The translations under genes were made by a program, and so were the position numbers. A stretch of DNA of 56,820 bases from contig JAKOYD010000067.1 of the NCBI GenBank assembly GCA_029780695.1, forward strand, positions 1 to 56,820. Reading direction: 5' to 3'. The notes under the pieces are model-generated. The model was not told the origin of the DNA. It ran no database searches and was given only the letters and a program-made list of their open reading frames with translations. How positions within the stretch are numbered: position 1 is the stretch's first letter; every line of letters starts with the position of its first letter. Origin of the DNA: Pseudomonadota bacterium. Lineage in GTDB: Bacteria > Pseudomonadota > Gammaproteobacteria > Burkholderiales > Burkholderiaceae_C. Below are positions 8,118 to 17,137 of this stretch, in pieces.

Positions 8118-8594
8118 TCACACATAGCGCACGGCGATCACCTCGTAGTGCTTCACGCCGCCCGGCGCCTGCACCTCGGCGGTGTCGCCTTCTTCCTTGC
8201 CGATCAGCGCGCGCGCAATCGGGCTGCTGATGTTGATCAAGCCGTGCTTCAGGTCGGCCTCGTCCTCGCCCACGATCTGGTAGGTGACCTGGTCGCCGGA
8301 GTCTTCGTCTTCCAGCTCCACCGTGGCACCGAACACCACCTTGCCGCCCGCATCCAGCGTGGCCGGGTCGATGATCTGCGCGGCCGCCAGCTTGCCTTCC
8401 ACTTCCTTGATGCGGCCTTCGATGAAGCCCTGGCGGTCCTTGGCGGCGTCGTACTCGGCGTTCTCGCTCAGGTCGCCGTGCGAGCGCGCTTCGGCAATCG
8501 CGGCGATCACCGCCGGGCGGTCCTTGGTCTTCAAGCGCTGCAGCTCTTCCTTGAGCATTTCGGCGCCGCGCTTGGTGATGGGGATGGTGGCCAT
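8118..8594 (-). CDS. greA: Transcription elongation factor GreA
   Basis: Rescues backtracked RNA polymerase by stimulating transcript cleavage through the secondary channel. The 158-aa length is normal. The N-terminal coiled coil (residues 1-75) carries the acidic tip region [20 protein letters not shown]. The C-terminal FKBP-like domain ends [12 protein letters not shown]. The start [18 protein letters not shown] at ATG 8594 matches the family. It lies downstream of the car operon on the same strand, separated from carB by a 228-bp gap that holds a family B repeat. Confidence 0.97.
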   Translation of the reverse strand: MATIPITKRGAEMLKEELQRLKTKDRPAVIAAIAEARSHGDLSENAEYDAAKDRQGFIEGRIKEVEGKLAAAQIIDPATLDAGGKVVFGATVELEDEDSGDQVTYQIVGEDEADLKHGLINISSPIARALIGKEEGDTAEVQAPGGVKHYEVIAVRYV

Positions 8595-8724
8595 GTCAAA
8601 TCAATCCGTGTAAAAGCAAACCGCCGCACGTTGCCGCGCGGCGGTGAGGTTCATGGCACGCATTATGCCAAGCGCGCCAGCCGATTCAAGTCAGAAAAAC
8701 GCTGACGCAGGCCGCCCATCAGGA

Positions 8725-8822
8725 GGCCGCGGAGCAGGCCATTCCAGGCCGCCCGAGCCGGGGTTTCCCCGGCGACCAGCGGCGTCCCCCGGGGGAAGAC
8801 GCCGAAGGCGTCTCAGGGGGAA
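8725..8822 (+). repeat. Family B element abutting the carB stop codon
   Basis: Runs GGCCGCGGAGCAGGCC... to ...GGCGTCTCAGGGGGAA and ends at the carB TGA (8823-8825). On the carB strand the stop is followed by CCCCCTGA, then the perfect hairpin GACGCC-TTC-GGCGTC, then CCCCCGGGGG. It is likely to fold at the 3' end of the carB transcript. Confidence 0.8.
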
Positions 8823-11800
8823 TCAAAGACTCGCGTGCATCTCCTGCACCGACACCACGCCCAGCGTGTCCATGAACTTCATGCCCTCCACCGCCGCTTC
8901 GGCGCCGGCGATGGTGGTGATGGTGGGCACGCGTGCCAGCAGGGAGCTGGTGCGGATGGCGCGGCTGTCGGCGATGGCGTTGCGGCGCTCTTCCACGGTG
9001 TTGATGACCAGCGCGATTTCGTCGTTCTTGATCATGTCGACGATGTGCGGGCGGCCTTCGGTCACCTTGTTCACCGTTTCGCAGGGCACGCCGGCGGCTT
9101 CGATGGCCGCGGCCGTGCCGCGCGTGGCGATCAGCCGGAAGCCCATGGTGACCAGGTCGCGCGCGATCTTGACCGCCGTGGGCTTGTCGGTGTTCTTCAC
9201 CGTCATGAACACCTTGCCGGCCGGGGTGCCGTCGGCCTTGAGCGGGCGCGGCAGGCGCTCGCCGGCGCCCATCTGCGCCTTGATGTAGGCCTCGCCGAAG
9301 CTCTTGCCGACGCCCATCACCTCGCCGGTGGACTTCATCTCGGGGCCGAGGATGGTGTCCACGCCGGGGAACTTGACGAAGGGGAACACGGCCTCTTTCA
9401 CGCTGAAGTACGGCGGCGTGACTTCGTGCCCGATGTCTTGGGCTTGCAGCGTCTGGCCCGCCATGCAGCGTGCGGCCACCTTGGCCAACTGGATGCCGGT
9501 GGCCTTGCTGACGAAGGGCACGGTTCGGCTGGCGCGCGGGTTGACTTCCAGCACGTAGATCACGTCCTTCTTGCTGCCGTCGTCCTGCGGCACTTCCTGA
9601 ATGGCGAACTGCACGTTCATCAGGCCGACCACGTTCAGGCCCTGGGCCATGGCAGCGGTCTGGCGCTTCAGTTCGTCGATGGTGGCCTGACTCAGGTAGT
9701 ACGGCGGCAGCGAGCAGCCCGAGTCGCCCGAGTGCACGCCCGCCTGCTCGATGTGCTCCATCACCCCGCCGATGAACACGCGGCCGGTGGCGTCGCGCAC
9801 GGCGTCCACGTCGCATTCGATGGCGTCGGACAGGAAGCGGTCCAGCAGCACCGGCGAATCGTTGCTGACCTTGACGGCTTCGCGCATGTAGCGCTCGAGG
9901 TCGCGCTGCTCGTGCACGATCTCCATGGCGCGACCACCCAGCACGTAGCTGGGGCGCACCACCAGCGGATAGCCCAGCTCGGCCGCCTTGGCCAGCGCCT
10001 CGGCTTCGGTGCGCGCGGTGGCGTTGGGCGGCTGGCGCAGGCCCAGTTCATGCAGCAGTTGCTGGAAGCGCTCGCGGTCTTCGGCGGCGTCGATCATGTC
10101 GGGCGTGGTACCGATGATGGGCACGCCTTCGGCCTCCAGCCCCAGCGCCAGCTTCAGCGGCGTCTGGCCGCCGTATTGCACGATGACGCCGGTGGGCTTT
10201 TCCTTGTCGACGATTTCGAGCACGTCTTCCAGCGTCAGCGGCTCGAAGTACAGGCGGTCGCTGGTGTCGTAGTCGGTCGAGACGGTTTCGGGGTTGCAGT
10301 TGACCATGATGGTCTCGTAGCCGTCTTCGCGCATGGCCAGCGCGGCGTGCACGCAGCAATAGTCGAATTCGATGCCCTGGCCGATGCGGTTGGGGCCACC
10401 GCCCAGCACCATGATCTTCTTCTTGTCGGTCGGCTCGGCCTCGCATTCGTCCTCGTAGGTCGAATACATGTAGGCGGTGTCGGTGGCGAATTCGGCGGCG
10501 CAGGTGTCCACGCGCTTGTAAACCGGACGCACGCCCAGGGCGCGGCGTTTTTCACGCACCGCCTTGTCGGTAGTGCGCAGCAGCTTGGCCAGGCGGCGGT
10601 CGGAAAAGCCTTTCTTCTTCAGCGCAAGCAGCTCTTGTTTTGAGAGCATGTCGAGCGCCTTGTCGCCGTGCGCCTCGTTGTGCTGGTCCAGCTCGAGTTC
10701 GATCTTCACGATTTCTTCGATCTGCACCAGGAACCACTTGTCGATCTTGGTCAGCTGGTGCACTTCGTCGAGCGACCAGCCGGCGGCGAAGGCATCGCCC
10801 ACGAACCAGATGCGGTCGGGACCGGGCTCGCCCAGCTCTTTTTCGAGCCATTCGCGGTCCTGTGTCTTCTCGTTCATGCCGTCGACGCCGACTTCCAGGC
10901 CACGCAGCGCCTTCTGGAACGATTCCTGGAAGGTGCGGCCGATGGCCATCACTTCGCCCACGCTCTTCATCTGCGTGGTCAGGCGGTTGTCGGCGGCGGG
11001 GAATTTCTCGAAAGCGAAACGCGGGATCTTGGTGACCACGTAGTCGATGGTCGGCTCGAAGCTGGCGGGCGTCGCGCCACCCGTGATTTCGTTGCGCAGT
11101 TCGTCCAGCGTGTAGCCCACGGCCAGCTTGGCGGCCACCTTGGCAATCGGGAAGCCCGTGGCCTTGGACGCCAGCGCCGATGAACGCGACACGCGCGGGT
11201 TCATCTCGATCACGATCATGCGCCCGTCCTTGGGGTTGACCGAGAACTGCACGTTGGAGCCACCCGTGTCCACGCCGATCTCGCGCAGCACCGCGATGCT
11301 GGCGTTGCGCATGATCTGGTATTCCTTGTCGGTCAGCGTCTGCGCGGGGGCGACGGTGATCGAATCGCCCGTGTGCACGCCCATCGGGTCAAGGTTCTCG
11401 ATCGAGCAGATGATGATGCAGTTGTCGGCTTTGTCGCGCACGACTTCCATCTCGTACTCTTTCCAGCCGAGCAGCGATTCCTCGATCAGCAGCTCGTTGG
11501 TGGGCGAGGCTTCGAGGCCGCGCTTGCAGATGGTCTCGAACTCTTCCGGGTTGTAGGCGATGCCGCCGCCCGTGCCGCCCAGGGTAAAGCTGGGGCGGAT
11601 GACGGTGGGGAAGCCGACCTTCTTCTGCACGTCCCACGCCTCGGCCATGCTGTGCGCGATGCCGCTGCGCGCCGAGCCCAGGCCGATCTTGGTCATGGCC
11701 TCCTTGAACTTCAGGCGGTCTTCGGCCTTGTCGATGGCTTCGGGCTTGGCGCCGATCAGCTCGACGTTGTACTTGGCCAGCACGCCGTGGCGCCACAGGT

Positions 11801-12101
11801 CCAGCGCACAGTTCAGCGCCGTCTGGCCGCCCATGGTGGGCAGGATGGCGTCGGGGCGCTCCTTGGCGATGATCTTTTCGACCGTCTGCCAGGTGATCGG
11901 CTCGATGTAGGTCACGTCGGCCGTGGCCGGGTCGGTCATGATCGTCGCGGGGTTGCTGTTGATCAGGATGACGCGGTAGCCTTCTTCGCGCAGCGCCTTG
12001 CAGGCCTGCACGCCGGAATAGTCGAACTCGCACGCCTGGCCAATGACGATGGGGCCGGCGCCGATGATGAGGATGCTTTTAAGGTCGGTTCTTTTGGGCA
12101 T
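8823..12101 (-). CDS. carB: Carbamoyl-phosphate synthase large subunit
   Basis: Uses two ATP, bicarbonate and ammonia delivered by CarA to make carbamoyl phosphate for pyrimidine and arginine synthesis. The 1092-aa product compares with about 1073 in E. coli. It starts [22 protein letters not shown] at ATG 12101. The duplicated ATP-grasp halves are clear: [18 protein letters not shown] near the N-terminus is echoed by [17 protein letters not shown] in the second half. The C-terminal MGS-like allosteric domain ends the protein. It is last in carA-unknown-lipoprotein-carB and is followed directly by a family B repeat. Confidence 0.98.
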   Translation of the reverse strand: MPKRTDLKSILIIGAGPIVIGQACEFDYSGVQACKALREEGYRVILINSNPATIMTDPATADVTYIEPITWQTVEKIIAKERPDAILPTMGGQTALNCALDLWRHGVLAKYNVELIGAKPEAIDKAEDRLKFKEAMTKIGLGSARSGIAHSMAEAWDVQKKVGFPTVIRPSFTLGGTGGGIAYNPEEFETICKRGLEASPTNELLIEESLLGWKEYEMEVVRDKADNCIIICSIENLDPMGVHTGDSITVAPAQTLTDKEYQIMRNASIAVLREIGVDTGGSNVQFSVNPKDGRMIVIEMNPRVSRSSALASKATGFPIAKVAAKLAVGYTLDELRNEITGGATPASFEPTIDYVVTKIPRFAFEKFPAADNRLTTQMKSVGEVMAIGRTFQESFQKALRGLEVGVDGMNEKTQDREWLEKELGEPGPDRIWFVGDAFAAGWSLDEVHQLTKIDKWFLVQIEEIVKIELELDQHNEAHGDKALDMLSKQELLALKKKGFSDRRLAKLLRTTDKAVREKRRALGVRPVYKRVDTCAAEFATDTAYMYSTYEDECEAEPTDKKKIMVLGGGPNRIGQGIEFDYCCVHAALAMREDGYETIMVNCNPETVSTDYDTSDRLYFEPLTLEDVLEIVDKEKPTGVIVQYGGQTPLKLALGLEAEGVPIIGTTPDMIDAAEDRERFQQLLHELGLRQPPNATARTEAEALAKAAELGYPLVVRPSYVLGGRAMEIVHEQRDLERYMREAVKVSNDSPVLLDRFLSDAIECDVDAVRDATGRVFIGGVMEHIEQAGVHSGDSGCSLPPYYLSQATIDELKRQTAAMAQGLNVVGLMNVQFAIQEVPQDDGSKKDVIYVLEVNPRASRTVPFVSKATGIQLAKVAARCMAGQTLQAQDIGHEVTPPYFSVKEAVFPFVKFPGVDTILGPEMKSTGEVMGVGKSFGEAYIKAQMGAGERLPRPLKADGTPAGKVFMTVKNTDKPTAVKIARDLVTMGFRLIATRGTAAAIEAAGVPCETVNKVTEGRPHIVDMIKNDEIALVINTVEERRNAIADSRAIRTSSLLARVPTITTIAGAEAAVEGMKFMDTLGVVSVQEMHASL

Positions 12102-12115
12102 GGTCTTCGAGACGG

Positions 12116-12799
12116 TCAATACAACAGCTTGACCGGGATGTGACAGGTCAGAAAGGCTTCGGTCATGTGCCGCACCAGCAGCGCCTGGCCCAGCGCGCGG
12201 CCGCCGCTTTCGGCACGTTGCTGGCCGCCGCCGATGAGGGCGTCGAGGCCGGTGGCGCGGCGCAGGTCGGCATGGCGCGGCTCGGTGGCAAACGCGGCCA
12301 GCGCCTGCGTCTGCTGCGGGGTGGCGCTGGCGCCGGCCAGCGCCGCGGCGGGCGAGCGTTCGGCACCGGCCAGCATGGCCTGGCCGATGAGGCGCGCGGC
12401 GCCGTCTTCGAGCACGCGCAGGTCGGCGTCCAATGTGTCGGGGTGCGCCAGCGCGTAGTCGCGCGCAGACTGCCGTTGGCGCGCCGCCACCGCCTGCGGC
12501 GACAGCGCCTGGCGCATGCAGGCCAGTTGGGCATCGCTCACCAGGTCGGCCTTGTCGCCCAGCGGCCAGCGCGCGTCCTGCGCGGCGGCAGACGCCATCA
12601 CGGGGCCGACGGGCAGCATCTGCATGTAGGCGGTGGCAAAGCGCTCCAGCCGCTCGGCAGACACGGTGGGCGCCGCCGGCGGCTGGGCGCAGCCGGCCAA
12701 CAGGCAGGCCGCAGCCCACGCCGCCGCCGCGCCCACGCGCGTGCGGTGGGTGTGGCGCCGTGGGGGCTGCGCGGGCAGCGGCGCGACACCATCAGGCAT
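12116..12799 (-). CDS. Putative lipoprotein of unknown function in the car operon
   Basis: A 227-aa protein with an Arg/His-rich N-terminus, a hydrophobic stretch (22-36) and the lipobox LLAGC with the acceptor Cys at 37. This predicts a membrane-anchored lipoprotein. The mature part is Ala-rich and mostly helical with no domain I recognise. The ATG at 12799 overlaps the end of the preceding 120-aa gene by 8 nt; an in-frame GTG at residue 22 would give a shorter signal peptide. It sits 14 bp before carB, so it should be co-transcribed with both synthase subunits. Why a lipoprotein is there is unclear. Confidence 0.75.
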   Translation of the reverse strand: MPDGVAPLPAQPPRRHTHRTRVGAAAAWAAACLLAGCAQPPAAPTVSAERLERFATAYMQMLPVGPVMASAAAQDARWPLGDKADLVSDAQLACMRQALSPQAVAARQRQSARDYALAHPDTLDADLRVLEDGAARLIGQAMLAGAERSPAAALAGASATPQQTQALAAFATEPRHADLRRATGLDALIGGGQQRAESGGRALGQALLVRHMTEAFLTCHIPVKLLY

Positions 12800-13154
12800 G
12801 GCGGTCCTGGGCCAGCTTGTCGAGCAGCGCCTGGGCGCGCTCGGGCGGCATGTTCTTCTGCATCAGCTGCACCAGGCCGTCGCCTTCAACCATGGGGCGC
12901 AGCACTTCGGCCTCGGCGTCGTAGAACTTCGCGTCCCACGCAGCCAGCTCGCTGGCAAAGGTGTCGGCGTCCCACGTCTTGCCCTTGGCCAGCAGCGTGA
13001 CCAGCGGCATGGCCTTGTGTTCAAGAAAGGACTTCTTGTAGGGCTTTTGCGACCAGCGCTCGGCAAACCATTCGCGGTGCGGCGATGCCAGCGAGAGCAT
13101 GCGGCGGGCGATGGCTTTTTCGAGCGCGGCCTGCGGGAACGCGTACAGCTTCAT
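12792..13154 (-). CDS. Hypothetical protein between carA and carB
   Basis: A 120-aa charged, soluble, mostly helical protein with several aromatic residues (for example [18 protein letters not shown]). It has no signal peptide, membrane segment or recognised motif. The ATG at 13154 overlaps the carA TGA (ATGA), and its end overlaps the lipoprotein start by 8 nt, so it is translationally coupled on both sides. The tight packing says it is a real gene. Function is unknown. Confidence 0.8.
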   Translation of the reverse strand: MKLYAFPQAALEKAIARRMLSLASPHREWFAERWSQKPYKKSFLEHKAMPLVTLLAKGKTWDADTFASELAAWDAKFYDAEAEVLRPMVEGDGLVQLMQKNMPPERAQALLDKLAQDRHA

Positions 13155-14362
13155 GCCGCCTGCGCTCCGGTTTCAGTAGCTGCCGACGCCCTGTGGGCGC
13201 GCGCCTGCTCCATGTTCTGGATGAAGCGATCGAACAGGTAGCCGATGTCGTGCGGGCCCGGCAGTGCCTCGGGGTGGCCCTGAAAGCAGAACGCCGGCTT
13301 GTCGACGTGGGCAAAGCCCTGCAGCGTGCCGTCGAACAGGCTGACGTGCGTGGCACGCAGGTGCGCCGGCAGCGTGGCGGCGTCGACCGCGAAGCCGTGG
13401 TTCTGGCTGGTGATGGACACGCAGCCGTCTTCCAGGTCTTTGACCGGGTGGTTGGCGCCGTGGTGGCCAAACTTCATCTTGTAGGTGGTGGCACCTGCGG
13501 CCAGCGCCATGATCTGGTGGCCCAGGCAGATGCCGAATACCGGCATGCCGGTCTCGATGATTTCGCGCGCGGCGGCGATGGCGTAGTCACACGGCTCGGG
13601 GTCGCCCGGGCCGTTGGAGAGGAACACGCCGTCGGGCCGCAGCGCCCGCACTTCAGCGGCGGGGGTCTGCGCCGGCACCACGGTGACGCGGCAGCCGCGC
13701 TGCGACAGCATGCGCAGGATGTTCTTCTTGACGCCGAAGTCGTAGGCCACGACGTGCAGATGCGGCTGCGCCTGCGTGCCGTAGCCGCTGCCCAGCTGCC
13801 ATTCGGTCTGCGTCCATTCGTAGGGCTGGCGCGTGCTGACCACCTTGGCCAGGTCAAGCCCCGACATCGACGGCGCGGCGCGCGCGGCCTGCACGGCGGC
13901 GTCGATGCGCTCGGGCGTGACCGCCTCGCCCGCCGCCAGGCCGACGATGGCGCCGTTCTGCGCGCCGTGCGTGCGCAGGCGCCGCGTGAGCTGGCGCGTG
14001 TCGATGCCGGCAATGGCCACCGTGGATTCGGCGCGCAGGTAATCCTGCAAGGTGCCCTGGCTGCGGAAGTTGCTGACCAGGGACGGCAGATCCTTGATGA
14101 TGAGGCCGGCGGCCTGCACCTTGGCGGATTCGACGTCTTCGGCATTGACGCCCGTGTTGCCGATGTGCGGATACGTCAGGGTGACGATCTGCTGGCAATA
14201 GCTGGGGTCGGTCAGGATTTCCTGATAGCCGGTCATCGAGGTGTTGAACACCACCTCGCCCACGGTGGTGCCAGTGGCGCCGATGGATTGACCGATGAAG
14301 ACGCTGCCGTCGGCGAGGGCCAGGATGGCGGGCGGGAATTTCCCCTCGAGAGACGAAAGCAC
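13151..14362 (-). CDS. carA: Carbamoyl-phosphate synthase small subunit (glutaminase)
   Basis: Class I glutamine amidotransferase that supplies ammonia to CarB. The 403-aa product has the nucleophile Cys279 in [15 protein letters not shown] and the catalytic His in [12 protein letters not shown]. The N-terminal CPSase small-chain domain contains [20 protein letters not shown]. The start is GTG 14362, preceded by GGAGAA at ribosome-binding distance. It leads the car operon. A 150-bp leader with a TATAAT box at 14484-14489 precedes it. Confidence 0.97.
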   Translation of the reverse strand: MLSSLEGKFPPAILALADGSVFIGQSIGATGTTVGEVVFNTSMTGYQEILTDPSYCQQIVTLTYPHIGNTGVNAEDVESAKVQAAGLIIKDLPSLVSNFRSQGTLQDYLRAESTVAIAGIDTRQLTRRLRTHGAQNGAIVGLAAGEAVTPERIDAAVQAARAAPSMSGLDLAKVVSTRQPYEWTQTEWQLGSGYGTQAQPHLHVVAYDFGVKKNILRMLSQRGCRVTVVPAQTPAAEVRALRPDGVFLSNGPGDPEPCDYAIAAAREIIETGMPVFGICLGHQIMALAAGATTYKMKFGHHGANHPVKDLEDGCVSITSQNHGFAVDAATLPAHLRATHVSLFDGTLQGFAHVDKPAFCFQGHPEALPGPHDIGYLFDRFIQNMEQARAHRASAATETGAQAA

Positions 14363-14483
14363 TGGGTTCTCCGTGATGTGACGGGCGCCCGTGCATGCCC
14401 TCGCGCGCGATGCGCGAGGCAGCTTTCAGATGGAGGCTGGCTGTGAATGCGGTCGGGCGACGCTGTTTCGAGAAAAGCCTTTG

Positions 14484-14489
14484 ATTATA
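14484..14489 (-). promoter_or_regulatory. Candidate -10 box of the car operon promoter
   Basis: The minus strand reads GGCTATAATC, a perfect TATAAT, about 120 nt before the carA start codon. No convincing -35 is seen at 17 bp. The leader holds a GC-rich hairpin (CCTCGCGC...GCGCGAGG), and I see no recognisable pyrimidine-sensing element. Confidence 0.5.
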
Positions 14490-14515
14490 GCCTTTGGCCC
14501 GCCGTTACGCTGGCG

Positions 14516-15514
14516 TTAACCCAGACCTTCGGGCTTGATCTGCGCCCGCGCGATGACCTGCTTCCAGCGCTTTTGCTCGGCGGCGATGAACTGCGCAAAT
14601 TCGGCGCTGGAGTTGCCCACGGCCAGCGCCGTTTCCTGCGCCAGCTTGTCCTTGACCAGCGCGCCGCGCGTGGCCTTCACGGCCTCGGCCTCCAGCTTGG
14701 CCAGGTTGGCGGCGGGCCACTTCTTCGGCGCCAGCAGGCCGTACCACTGCGTCATCTCGAAGCCTGGGAAGCCCTGCTCGGCCACCGTGGGCACCTCGGG
14801 CAGTTGCGGCAGGCGCTGCGTCGTGCCGGTGCCGATGCAGCGCAGCTTGCCGGCCTTGATGAAGGACAGCAGCGCCGGCGCGCCGACCGACGCCGCCTGC
14901 AGCCGCCCCGCCATCAGGTCGGTCAGCATCGGCCCGGTGCCGCGGTACGGCACGTGCAGCATGAAGGTCTGGCTGACCATCTTCAGGTATTCCATGGCCA
15001 GATGCCCGGCGCTGCCGTTGCCGGCCGAGCCGTAGTTGACCTGCCCCGGCTTGGACTTGGCGTAGGCCACGAAGTCCTTGATGTTCTTCACCGGCAGGTC
15101 GGGGTGCACGACGTACAGGCTGGGCACCTTGGACACCAGCGTGATGGGCGCGAAGTCGCGGCCCGGGTCGTACGGCAGCTTGGGGAAGATGTACGGGTTG
15201 ACGGCCAGTGTGCCGATGTGGCCCAGGATGATGGTGTGCTCGTCGGTGCTGCTGGCCACTTCCTGCATGGCGATGTTGCCGGCCGCGCCGGGCTTGTTCT
15301 CGACGAACACGTTCTGGCCCAGCGTCTTGCCCATCTCGGCCGCCACGGCGCGGGCCACGATCTCCGAGCTGCCACCGGGGGCAAAGGGCACCACCAGGCG
15401 CACCGGCTTGGTCGGCCAGGCGGCTTGCGCGAAGGCGCCCAGCGGCAGGGCCGACAGGCCAGCGGCGGCCGAGCATTTCAGGATGTCGCGGCGCGACGGC
15501 AGGTGCGAAGGCAT
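14516..15514 (-). CDS. Tripartite tricarboxylate transporter substrate-binding (Bug) protein
   Basis: Periplasmic receptor of the Bug/TctC family, 332 aa. The N-terminus has a twin-arginine-like signal (SRRDILK at 7-13, then a hydrophobic stretch ending LGAFAQA). The mature protein starts WPTKPVRLVVPFAPGGSSEIVAR, the family signature. Other family segments are VENKPGAAGNIA and VNYGSAGNGSAGHLA. The ligand cannot be predicted; family members bind carboxylates and aromatic acids. No TctA/TctB membrane genes are adjacent, so it is an orphan receptor. It is followed by the car operon on the same strand. Confidence 0.92.
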   Translation of the reverse strand: MPSHLPSRRDILKCSAAAGLSALPLGAFAQAAWPTKPVRLVVPFAPGGSSEIVARAVAAEMGKTLGQNVFVENKPGAAGNIAMQEVASSTDEHTIILGHIGTLAVNPYIFPKLPYDPGRDFAPITLVSKVPSLYVVHPDLPVKNIKDFVAYAKSKPGQVNYGSAGNGSAGHLAMEYLKMVSQTFMLHVPYRGTGPMLTDLMAGRLQAASVGAPALLSFIKAGKLRCIGTGTTQRLPQLPEVPTVAEQGFPGFEMTQWYGLLAPKKWPAANLAKLEAEAVKATRGALVKDKLAQETALAVGNSSAEFAQFIAAEQKRWKQVIARAQIKPEGLG

Positions 15515-15578
15515 GGAATTTCCTTGAACGAAATGGGCGCTGCGGATTATCGGCGGGCCGCGGGCGCGCCGCTGGGCT

Positions 15579-16502
15579 TCAGGCTCGCCCGGCCGCGCTG
15601 GCGTGCAGGCAGATGGCCGCGGCAGCGGCCACGTTGAGCGATTCCTCGCCCCCCGGCTGCGCAATGCGCAGCGCCATCGCGGCGCGCGCGGCCAGTTCGG
15701 GCGACACGCCCTGCCCTTCGTGCCCCATCACCCAGGCGCACGGCCAGGGCAGGTGCGCACGGTGCAGCAGCTCGCCTTCATGCGAGCTGGTCACCAGCAG
15801 CGGCACCTGCAGAGCGGCCAGGTCGTCGGCCGCCAGCCCTTCCACCAGCCGCAGCCCGAAGTGCGCGCCCATGCCCGCGCGCAGCACCTTGGGCGACCAC
15901 GGCAGCGCCGTGCCCTTGAGCGCCGCCACCTGCGCAAAGCCGAAGGCCGCCGCACTGCGCAGGATCGAGCCGACGTTGCCCGCGTCCTGCACGCGGTCGA
16001 GCACCACCGTGGGCGCGTCGGGCAGCAGCGCGGGCGCGGGTGGCAGGTCGATGACGAAAGCCAGAGGCGCGGGCGACGGCAGGTCGCTGATGCCTTTCAT
16101 CAGCCCATCGTCGATAACTACGTTTTTTATAGCTGCCTGCGCAATGCCCGCAAGCGCCAGCGGCCAATAAGATGTTGAAAACACGCCCAGCGCCGGGCGC
16201 CAGCCGCGCGCCAGCGCGGCGCTGCACAGGTGTTCTCCCTCGACCCACACGCGGCCCTGCTTGCGGTGGGCGTCACTGTCCTGCGCCAGCCGGCGCAGGT
16301 CTTTCAGCAGCGCGTTGTCGCGCGAAGTGATGAAGGTCTCCCCCCTGTGGCGCTGCGCGCCTTCCCCCCTCTCCTGCGGGAGGGGGGACAACGCCGGTGG
16401 CCGGGCCAAGCCCGCTCCACGGCGTTCGCTGGGGTGGTCTGCTCCGCGACCTTCTGACATGGTAGGTGGCAGCCCACTGGGCTGCGGCTTTCGGCTTGCC
16501 AT
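15579..16502 (-). CDS. SpoU/TrmH family RNA 2'-O-methyltransferase
   Basis: A probable rRNA 2'-O-ribose methyltransferase of the SPOUT fold. Motif 1 is VLDRVQDAGNVGSILRSAAA, motif 2 is WVMGHEGQGVSPEL, and motif 3 is IAQPGGEESLNVAAAAAICL. The ATG at 16502 overlaps the rnhB stop by one base (TGATG), which supports this start and coupling. Conserved sequence begins only at FITSRDNALLKDLRRLAQD (about residue 57). The preceding ~50 residues are encoded largely by an inverted family B repeat read in frame. Residues ~111-127 (SYWPLALAGIAQAAIKN) are encoded by a family A repeat. Ignoring the repeat-derived tail, true translation could begin nearer the FITSRDN segment. The exact target nucleotide is unknown. 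Confidence 0.88.
   Translation of the reverse strand: MASRKPQPSGLPPTMSEGRGADHPSERRGAGLARPPALSPLPQERGEGAQRHRGETFITSRDNALLKDLRRLAQDSDAHRKQGRVWVEGEHLCSAALARGWRPALGVFSTSYWPLALAGIAQAAIKNVVIDDGLMKGISDLPSPAPLAFVIDLPPAPALLPDAPTVVLDRVQDAGNVGSILRSAAAFGFAQVAALKGTALPWSPKVLRAGMGAHFGLRLVEGLAADDLAALQVPLLVTSSHEGELLHRAHLPWPCAWVMGHEGQGVSPELAARAAMALRIAQPGGEESLNVAAAAAICLHASAAGRA
16122..16171 (+). repeat. Family A palindromic element inside the SpoU methyltransferase gene
   Basis: A near-consensus copy: TTTTTTATAGCTGCCTGCGC, AATGCCCGC, AAGCGCCAGCGGCCAATAAG. The host gene, on the other strand, reads through it in frame using codons atypical of the gene (ATA, AAA, GTA, GTT). Confidence 0.85.
16339..16451 (-). repeat. 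Inverted family B element inside the SpoU methyltransferase gene
   Basis: In the gene's direction it runs GCGGAGCAGACCACCCCAGC ... CCCCCCTCCCGCAGGAGAGGGG ... GCGCGCAGCGCCACAGGGGGGA, matching the copies at 19155 and 29532. Its orientation relative to the host strand is opposite to theirs. It keeps the frame open and forms most of the N-terminal extension of the enzyme. Confidence 0.8.
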
Positions 16503-17137
16503 CACGCACCCACCGGCGGCTGGATCAGCACCGCTGCCACGGGCGCAAAGGTGCGACGGTGGTGCTCGCACGCGCCGTGCGCGCGCAGCGCCGCCAGGTG
16601 GGCGGCCGTGCCGTAGCCCTTGTGCGCAGCAAAGCCGTATTCCGGAAACGCGGCGTCGATCTCGGCGCACCAGCGGTCGCGGTGCACCTTGGCCAGGATC
16701 GACGCGGCCGCGATCGACATGACCTTGGCGTCGCCATCGACGATGGCCTCGGCGCGCATCGGCAGCACCGGCAGCCGGTTGCCGTCCACCATCACCAGCG
16801 CGGGCGGCAGGCGCAGGCCTTCGACCGCGCGGCGCATGGCCAGCAGCGTGGCCTGCAGGATGTTGAGCGCGTCGATCTCCTGCACCGTGGCCATGGCAAT
16901 GGCGCAGCACAATGCCTTGTCCATGATCTCGTCGTGCAGCCGCGCGCGCGTCTTTGGCCCCAGCACCTTCGAATCGGCCAGGCCGCGAATGCGCTTGCGC
17001 GGGTCAAGGATGACGGCCGCGGCCACCACCGGCCCGGCCAGCGGGCCGCGCCCGGCCTCGTCCACGCCGGCGATGAGGCCGGGCGTGTCCCAGTCCAGTG
17101 GCGCCTGTTCAGCGCGCAAGAAGCGTCTCGATCGCAT
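16502..17137 (-). CDS. rnhB: Ribonuclease HII
   Basis: Cleaves RNA in RNA-DNA hybrids and removes misincorporated ribonucleotides. With ATG 17137 the product is 211 aa, normal for the family; a GTG at 17161 would add 8 residues. [14 protein letters not shown] supplies the first two catalytic acids. [10 protein letters not shown] supplies the third and [12 protein letters not shown] the fourth region. It overlaps the 3' end of lpxB by 29 nt, the standard lpxB-rnhB arrangement, and is coupled to the downstream methyltransferase by TGATG. Confidence 0.95.
   Translation of the reverse strand: MRSRRFLRAEQAPLDWDTPGLIAGVDEAGRGPLAGPVVAAAVILDPRKRIRGLADSKVLGPKTRARLHDEIMDKALCCAIAMATVQEIDALNILQATLLAMRRAVEGLRLPPALVMVDGNRLPVLPMRAEAIVDGDAKVMSIAAASILAKVHRDRWCAEIDAAFPEYGFAAHKGYGTAAHLAALRAHGACEHHRRTFAPVAAVLIQPPVGA

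Noticed and set aside
14363..14515. Pyrimidine-responsive attenuator or riboswitch before carA
   Set aside because: Only a GC-rich hairpin without a T-run and a TATAAT box are visible. There is no PyrR-type or other recognisable element.
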